The notes under the pieces: model-generated
Told to the model about the DNA's origin: nothing
The model's input: only the letters and a program-made list of their open reading frames with translations
Database searches by the model: none
NCBI RefSeq assembly: GCF_018446385.1
Contig: NC_055988.1
Span: 164,994,209-165,058,208, forward strand
DNA from: Zingiber officinale
Lineage: Eukaryota; Streptophyta; Magnoliopsida; Zingiberales; Zingiberaceae
DNA: 64,000 nucleotides
Direction of reading: 5' to 3'
Made by a program: the position numbers and the translations under genes
Shown here: positions 61,901 through 64,000 of the stretch, piece after piece
Layout: every line of letters starts with the position of its first letter
Position numbering within the stretch: position 1 is the first letter of the stretch

Positions 61901-62490
61901 AACCTCAAGCCTAGGAGATCACACTTATCCAAAACTGAAGGATTGACCTATTTCTTTGGTTTGATAGCCTCTTCTTGCCTATACATCCTTCATGAATGGA
62001 CATGAACTTTGTGTTTCTCACACATCTAAATTGTATGGTGGAAGACAAGGACCATGGCTGTCATAGTTCCTTTTAGGGAGACTGTCTGACTGTTTTTTAA
62101 GCCATTTTTAATAACTGATCATAAGGAAGCAGGAGCAAGCAGAGGTGTCCATTACCTAGTTATTTGAAACATCTCAACCGTGGTGAGACAAGATGATGAG
62201 CAATCCAATGCCGACTGACAATTGAATTGGAAGAAAAGAAGTTAGGAAGAGAGAGACAAGCTTGCCCTTATTTTGCTTATTATTTCAAGTTATGGTTATT
62301 TTCATAAAATTTTGACATGGAATTAATGTCATATAAGTAGCCTCGTAGATTTGATATTTCTCTGTCATCCTGACTGTCAATTGAACTTTTAATGTTAAGG
62401 TAAATCATTGACTGTTTTCTTTTCTCCAGGTTCTATTTATATTGGGATAGAATTCTGTAAAAAGTTATGCGGCATTTCTATCATCAGAAG
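16814..62490 (+). CDS. UKL: Uridine kinase-like protein (uridine kinase + UPRT-like), 3' end outside window
   Basis: Plant UKL proteins join a uridine/cytidine kinase domain (pyrimidine salvage) to a uracil phosphoribosyltransferase-like domain. Exons: 16814-16816 (with leader from about 16635), 17345-17501, 36439-36530, 43525-43594, 52527-52642, 53435-53531, 53626-53705, 54706-54900, 55071-55154, 55226-55286 and 62430-62490. All are GT-AG, and phases agree across every junction without a stop, giving 338 complete codons. The P-loop GGAASGKTT is at residues 57-65. Further family segments are [40 protein letters not shown] and [12 protein letters not shown]. The UPRT part starts [12 protein letters not shown] and continues [37 protein letters not shown] and [12 protein letters not shown]. 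About 130 C-terminal residues with the PRPP loop lie beyond 64000. The usual RGGDN-like segment reads YSGDN here. Translation may start at 16814 or at an in-frame Met at 17354. Confidence 0.9.
16817..17344 (+). other. UKL intron 1
   Basis: Follows the ATG at the end of exon 1 (ATG|GTGATG) and ends TTTATAG|GCTGCC. No mobile element recognised. Its open frames (for example 16774-17001) are not conserved with anything I know. Confidence 0.6.
17935..18462 (-). repeat. 3' LTR of the nested copia element
   Basis: Matches 31241-31732 in the same orientation from ATCATCAAGCTTTAAGGC through CATGTGGACTTAATC. Next to its start on the minus strand is a polypurine-like tract (AAGTGAAAGAT here; the better preserved AAGTGGGAGAT appears in the duplicated unit near 19972-19982). 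Confidence 0.7.
18400..20901 (-). repeat. Tandem duplication of the copia RNase H end plus LTR start
   Basis: Two units of about 1 kb: about 18400-19876 (interrupted by a 496-bp MITE) and 19877-20901. Both contain on the minus strand the RNase H tail ([19 protein letters not shown] with SSSKSK) followed by the polypurine tract and the AAGCCCACCCATGTGG motif. They are diverged by many point changes, so the duplication is not recent. Confidence 0.8.
18524..19019. mobile_element. hAT-type MITE (496 bp) with 8-bp target duplication
   Basis: Terminal inverted repeats TAGGGGTGTCAA / TTGACACCCCTA, flanked by AGCTCAAC at 18516-18523 and 19020-19027. The interior is made of GGGTTCGGGTCGG-type repeats near both ends. 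The equivalent position in the neighbouring duplicated unit (about 20027-20034) has one AGCTCAAC and no element, a natural empty site. TIR start and 8-bp duplication are typical of hAT. Confidence 0.9.
21464..21648 (+). mobile_element. tRNA-related SINE (about 185 bp)
   Basis: Bounded by the 16-base duplication CTTTCCTCATGGCTTT (21448-21463 and 21649-21664). It has a pol III B-box-like GGGGTCGATCCCC near 21500, CATTTACCTCCCTCC and a run of T at the end (about 21635-21648). The 3' half resembles the relic at 35180-35340, so both probably belong to one SINE family. Confidence 0.8.
22999..23006 (-). promoter_or_regulatory. TATA box inside a palindrome, 3' LTR of the gag-only element
   Basis: On the element's sense strand TATAAATA sits at the centre of an inverted repeat with arms ACCAAGGCTATA/TATAGCCTTGGT. 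The same arrangement is preserved in the 5' LTR at 26319-26326. Confidence 0.65.
24483..25932 (-). pseudogene. copia-type gag of the gag-only element
   Basis: Begins [15 protein letters not shown] at 25932 with the gag core ([37 protein letters not shown]). It continues at 25354-25058 with a complete zinc knuckle [14 protein letters not shown] (C-x2-C-x4-H-x4-C), then a Ser-rich acidic linker (24995-24780) and a coiled-coil-like Lys/Glu segment (24755-24483). Frameshifts separate these blocks, for example at the A-run near 25490, so the gene is broken. Typical UBN2/gag-polypeptide family of plant copia elements. Confidence 0.8.
26319..26326 (-). promoter_or_regulatory. TATA box inside a palindrome, 5' LTR of the gag-only element
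   Basis: Same TATAAATA-centred inverted repeat as in the other LTR. This copy would drive transcription of the element. The GC-rich region with GGGCGCC motifs that follows on the plus-strand side is U3. Confidence 0.65.
27750..29776 (-). pseudogene. copia gag-protease-integrase remnant of the nested element
   Basis: Broken polyprotein portion of the nested copia element. Gag block at 29776-29453 ([38 protein letters not shown]), zinc knuckle near 29250, post-protease block at 28868-28641, integrase blocks at 28216-28025 and 27987-27750 ([16 protein letters not shown], TPYELW). Interrupted by a MITE and by several stops. Confidence 0.75.
28968..29184. mobile_element. Harbinger/Tourist-like MITE (217 bp)
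   Basis: Termini GGGGGCGTTTGGT and (reverse complement) GGGTGCGTTTGGT, flanked by TTA (28965-28967 and 29185-29187). The interior is strongly self-complementary, with repeated TTTTCTGGAAAA and GCGCGTTTTC motifs. Inserted in the gag-protease part of the minus-strand copia element. Confidence 0.88.
30515..31040. repeat. Palindrome-rich leader with CAATCGATTGG motifs
   Basis: About ten occurrences of CAATYGATTGG or its complement. The inverted repeat at 30522-30554 has 13-base arms with one mismatch, around 30780-30805 there is TTGGTGAACACCAA, and at 31019-31032 a perfect ACCAATCGATTGGT. Lies between the 5' LTR and gag of the minus-strand copia element. Confidence 0.8.
31241..31732 (-). repeat. 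5' LTR of the nested copia element
   Basis: Direct repeat of 17935-18462. On the minus strand it starts TGAAGGATTAAGTCC. Shared blocks include GAGACTTCTTCCCTT, AGAGGAGGAAGATGAAGAAG and CCTTAATGGCAATTAG-like. Confidence 0.7.
32808..34889. mobile_element. Fold-back (long-TIR) transposon, 2.08 kb
   Basis: Left and right arms are inverted copies over at least 350 bp, beginning CGACAATTTACC and ending GGTAAATTGCCA. The flanking 9-mer TTTAATTTA is repeated at 32799-32807 and 34890-34898, which fits a Mutator-like target duplication, although the site is AT-rich. Inside are several further inverted modules (GGAGCTC...AGGTCCATCA, ATCAGGCCCAACGT). At the centre TTTCATCAACGCTGGAGAA and its complement (33735-33753, 34165-34184) enclose a unique 411-bp core. 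No transposase seen. Confidence 0.8.
35180..35340 (+). mobile_element. SINE relic
   Basis: Contains a good pol III B-box GGTTCGAATC (35192-35201), then GGCAAAGTCGAGG, GATTTACCTCC and GACGGGTTGACGGGGGCGC. No clear flanking duplication. Related in its 3' half to the SINE at 21464-21648. Confidence 0.6.
37565..37880. repeat. Degenerate minisatellite, period about 60 bp
   Basis: About five imperfect units with the pattern AGGGTGAA.GAC.CACAATC.ACC.A followed by ATC.TATA.A. Units are diverged and differ in length. Confidence 0.65.
37910..38283. repeat. Tandem repeat, period about 80 bp, about 5 units
   Basis: Units alternate TTTAGAGCG.GGAGTTGAA.CTCTATA with AAGTAATGCATTCATTGTTT and TTAATTTAGTATAAGTAAT. 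Directly follows the 60-bp repeat but is unrelated to it. Confidence 0.7.
38566..39100. mobile_element. hAT-type MITE (535 bp)
   Basis: Termini TAGGGATGTAAACGAGCC and (reverse complement) TAGGGATGTAAATGAACC. Flanked by CATCCACC (38558-38565) and CATCTACC (39101-39108), an 8-bp duplication with one change. The interior is built from GAGCTCGGCTCG / CGAGCCGAAC repeats. Its right 128 bases are duplicated again at about 39444-39571. Confidence 0.85.
38973..39914 (+). repeat. 471-bp tandem duplication
   Basis: 38973-39443 is repeated at 39444-39914, nearly identical over the first 430 bases (one change seen near 39203). Each unit joins the right end of the MITE, 230 bp of flanking intron and the 5' end of the LINE. 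The high identity points to a recent event. Confidence 0.9.
39802..42505 (+). mobile_element. RTE-clade LINE, copy A (sense, decayed, 3'-truncated)
   Basis: 5' leader AAGGAACGCGTTGCAAGG with CTGTAACGTCTCGGCAAGG, then an AP-endonuclease-type domain ([12 protein letters not shown] region near 39960, blocks at 40085-40282 and 40769-40966) and reverse transcriptase near 41580-42160 ([28 protein letters not shown] at 41923-41960). The same family as 56120-59283. Many stops; ends near 42505, before the 3' tail found in the other copy. RTE-type because the endonuclease precedes an RT with LHQ.S.LS.YLF and FADDI.LVDET motifs. Confidence 0.87.
44618..45330. mobile_element. Non-autonomous element with 8-bp target duplication (713 bp)
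   Basis: Termini CATGGTTTAAA and (reverse complement) CAAGGTTTAAA, flanked by GTATATGC at 44610-44617 and 45331-45338. The left third is GC-rich with repeated GGGGTCGC-like motifs; the right part is AT-rich and ends with TCGGCACGACACGATAC. 8-bp duplication suggests hAT. No transposase. Confidence 0.82.
45451..49630 (+). mobile_element. hAT transposon, 4.18 kb, with TIRs and transposase gene
   Basis: Flanked by the 8-bp duplication GTAATTAG (45443-45450 and 49631-49638). TIRs start CATAGTTAGCACTCGC on the left and CATAGTTGTCAAAAGCGC (reverse complement) on the right. Both ends are dense in AAGCGC/GCGCTT subterminal motifs, the usual transposase-binding arrangement in hAT elements. The body holds a leader with an intron (about 45757-46723) that begins GC-rich (GCCTCCGGCGGCGTC repeats, 45790-46060), then a spliced transposase gene to 49388. 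Inserted in the same orientation as the host gene. Confidence 0.93.
46755..49388 (+). pseudogene. hAT transposase (BED finger, DUF659, hAT dimerisation domain), lightly damaged
   Basis: Cuts and pastes hAT elements via their TIRs. The N-terminus near 46755-46930 carries a BED-type finger pattern (SCIFCGK...RHKLH) but has an early TGA near 46782. Then 46919-47535 and, one frame over, about 47525-47697 cover DUF659 ([29 protein letters not shown]); a frameshift lies near 47525. Intron 47698-47803. Exon 47804-48613 includes [16 protein letters not shown] and [14 protein letters not shown]. Exons 48708-48826 and 48903-49388 hold the hAT C-terminal dimerisation domain ([41 protein letters not shown]). 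A TAG at 49125-49127 interrupts an acidic tail that continues in frame to a stop at 49386-49388. Three lesions in an otherwise clear gene indicate recent inactivation. Confidence 0.88.
51426..51921 (-). mobile_element. Antisense diverged relative of the 713-bp element
   Basis: Matches the reverse complement of 44618-45330 at both ends: GTCGTGCC...GTTT.GGT.T and ATAGCGATACGGTTTCAATACTT on one side, TTGGTGCTGGTC and ATGCCGACCC on the other. Much diverged and shorter; target duplication not convincing (5 of 8). Confidence 0.55.
52643..54705 (+). other. UKL introns 5-7 (with two small exons)
   Basis: Introns 52643-53434, 53532-53625 and 53706-54705 surround exons 6 and 7. They are AT-rich and free of recognisable mobile elements. 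Introns 8 (54901-55070) and 9 (55155-55225) are also short, so the transposon load is confined to introns 2, 3, 4 and 10 among those seen complete. Confidence 0.65.
55459..55622 (+). mobile_element. Au-like SINE
   Basis: Recognised by its order of motifs: GGGAAGCCTTAGGGCAAACGG near the pol III A-box, GTAAAGTTGCTATCGTGTGA, a degenerate B-box GAGTTTAAGTCGCGG, AAACAACTTCTTG, TACAATAGTGGTCC and the terminal GGGAGCTTTGTGCAC. Diverged by scattered changes; no clear target duplication. Confidence 0.8.
55878..55902. repeat. (AT)n microsatellite
   Basis: About twelve uninterrupted AT units in UKL intron 10. Confidence 0.9.
56538..57233 (-). pseudogene. LINE reverse transcriptase domain
   Basis: Open frame of 231 codons with RT blocks: [36 protein letters not shown] (first catalytic Asp), [31 protein letters not shown] (catalytic Asp pair) and [17 protein letters not shown]. 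Upstream RT sequence continues in other frames to about 57840. It lacks the C-terminal portion present in copy A near 42230-42480. Confidence 0.85.
57859..59283 (-). pseudogene. LINE AP-endonuclease domain
   Basis: 474-codon open frame. The endonuclease core runs from [19 protein letters not shown] through [35 protein letters not shown] and SQIDFLMV, the order expected for a LINE EEP-family endonuclease that nicks target DNA. It ends with [15 protein letters not shown], then a frameshift breaks the link to reverse transcriptase. The first about 110 codons read through leader repeats and are probably not native protein. Confidence 0.85.
59560..60440. repeat. Degenerate AT-rich tandem repeat
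   Basis: At least four imperfect repeats of roughly 150-250 bases, each containing AAGATTTATA, TAATTGATTGTTTTTATT-like, TTAATTATCTTTGTAGT-like and AATAATAATAACAACA-like segments. Too diverged to give a single period. Confidence 0.55.
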
Positions 62491-64000
62491 GTATGATCTC
62501 ATATCATGAGCAATTGATGGCCTTAAATTGTAATACCTAATTATTTTTGTCATATGCAATTCACACATTATTGCTGCTTAAAGCATTATCTGTGGCTCAA
62601 TAAAATAAAGTCAGTTAGTACAATGACAAATTTGATCAGCGAAAATTTATAATATTCTTTTGGCTCCAAATGATATGTATGTCTACAAGCATGTCTATGT
62701 GCAACTGTGTTGCTCAGGAAAAATTCTTGCACTATTTTGAGGAAAATGATGTAGCTCATAAATTCATTTCCTTGAGCAATAAAATAAATAAGAGGTAAAA
62801 AGGAAATAGAGGAAAGAGGTGATAAGTGCCTTACAGAAAAAGTCCACTAAAAACTACCATGGATGCAAAGTTACTAGCAGGATTCTGTCTTGACAAATCA
62901 GCATGTGTTCTGCATCTAGAAATTAGAAATGTCCAATCACCATTTTGTAGCCATTTTCCCTTGCTCATCTTCACCAGATACTTTCAACTACTGTGGTATT
63001 ATCCAAGCATTCTAAAAAATGCTTGATGCTATTATATTCAGACCTAGATTCTTGTTTTCTGGTTGTAGCACAGCTCATTTTGCTCTTCTTCATATGATCA
63101 AGTTCTTTTCTCTAAATGATGAAGATTCTCCTTGATTGATGATGTTTGATGACCCACCAACTTACACAAAGCAAATAGCCAAATGTTACAATGCAAAGCT
63201 AGCATCTTTAAGGGGAGCACCTTATTCATAGTCTTAATAGATTTGAGTGCTGACAACAAACAGTAGACAAACATGCTCCAATATGTTTTACTTATTCAAT
63301 GAAGTAGGCAGTTCATATGTTTTCAAAGGCTAACTGAAAGAAATTTATCCAGTTTTGCCAATGGATAGTAATGTGATATTTTAACTAGGTATATTTGTCA
63401 CTCTACAGAGGGGCATCTTTCATCTTTTATCTACATGATTAGATAATTTCGTAGTACTCCTGATATTCCCATGGGCTTAGTCTTCAATTGTCTTGCATTG
63501 TTTGGGTTTGAACTACCCTACAATCAGACAATTTAAGGTGTACCGTATGAAAACTTAAAATCTCTAATTGTCACAAGTATCTCTTATGCCACAGCTATGT
63601 TCATATCCTTCAAAAGATGCAGAAAATCTACGTCACCCTATCCATTTATCTGCTTCCCCTGTAAAAGGGTTTTGGAAGAGAATGACAGTAACTTGTCTTA
63701 ATTAATCTTAAAATATAATAACGGATAATAGGAGAGGAAGTTGGTGGAGTATGGAACAAAATATCAGCTTGGCATATGAGGAAGATTTCCAACTTGAAGA
63801 TTATCATTGCTGAAATAAGCTTGAGGAACACCTATGCTTTTAAAACATGTATATCTCTTTCTTTCTCTCTTTAGATGAATCGATGCAATGTGACCTCTAA
63901 ATTTTTAGACCGAATGTTAGAACTTAGAACTTTCAATTTTCCTACCTGCCTTATTTGCAGACTTCATAATTCCAGTTCAGCGGTGTTAATGAAGAAGATG
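62491..64000 (+). other. UKL intron 11, running off the window
   Basis: Begins with donor AAG|GTATGATC after Ile-Ile-Arg. The next expected peptide (the GESMENALRACC block of the family) is not found before the edge. Possible acceptors near 63869 (CTCTTTAG) and 63976 (CCAGTTCAG) do not lead into a convincing match. AT-rich, no mobile element recognised. Confidence 0.6.

Larger units (their letters stand above)
55287..62429 (+). other. UKL intron 10 (7.1 kb)
   Basis: Donor AACAG|GTATAATC, acceptor CTCCAG|GTTCTA. Contains an Au-like SINE (55459-55622), an (AT)n run (55878-55902), an antisense LINE (56120-59283) and a degenerate AT-rich repeat (59560-60440). 60441-62429 shows only a short duplicated CGCTTTCTGCCGTGTCA (near 60872 and 60894) and no other feature. 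Confidence 0.75.

Noticed and set aside
63870..64000. Next UKL exon (ATGAATCGATGC at 63876 or after CCAGTTCAG at 63968-63976)
   Set aside because: The first gives stops within eight codons. The second fits the phase (Ser-Gly) but then does not match the conserved GESMENALRACC block.

Overview
This is nuclear DNA from a flowering plant. It has spliced genes with GT-AG introns, plant-specific families (an IQ67-domain protein and a uridine kinase-like fusion enzyme), Ty1/copia retrotransposons, plant RTE-type LINEs, Au-like SINEs and hAT/Harbinger-type MITEs. The very GC-rich exons of the IQD gene beside AT-rich intergenic DNA suggest a monocot. The repeat vocabulary reminds me of Zingiberales, but that is an impression and not a proof. 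All genes lie on the + strand.

Layout. 1-7788 holds two decayed copies of the internal region of one copia family on either side of a single 2.4-kb LTR. 7789-9533 is a repeat block with a cluster of CGATCGAT palindromes followed by about 19 short hairpin-forming units. 10945-12426 is a complete four-exon GH28 polygalacturonase (399 aa, all catalytic motifs present). 13500-14930 is a complete five-exon IQD calmodulin-binding protein (366 aa). From about 16635 to beyond the right edge runs one gene, a uridine kinase-like protein (uridine kinase domain plus uracil phosphoribosyltransferase-like domain). I place eleven exons up to 62490; the last C-terminal exons, including the PRPP-binding loop, lie outside the window.

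Almost everything from 17.5 to 62.4 kb is therefore intron of this one gene, enlarged by transposons. Intron 2 (18.9 kb) carries a minus-strand copia element. That element contains a tandem duplication, a hAT MITE, a SINE, a small Harbinger-type MITE and a larger Harbinger-type element, and the last of these holds a gag-only LTR retrotransposon. The same intron also carries a 2.1-kb fold-back element. Intron 3 has tandem repeats, a hAT MITE, a 471-bp duplication and a sense RTE LINE. Intron 4 has a 4.18-kb hAT transposon with TIRs, 8-bp target duplication and a nearly complete transposase gene, plus two related smaller elements. Intron 10 has an Au-like SINE and an antisense RTE LINE.

The three host genes have no evident functional link: pectin degradation in the cell wall, calmodulin/microtubule scaffolding, and pyrimidine salvage. 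No new pathway or defence system is visible. The most unusual signals are structural: hairpin arrays whose stems change in a compensatory way between units, twin LTR hairpins with near-identical loops on different stems, and the transposon load of the uridine kinase-like gene.
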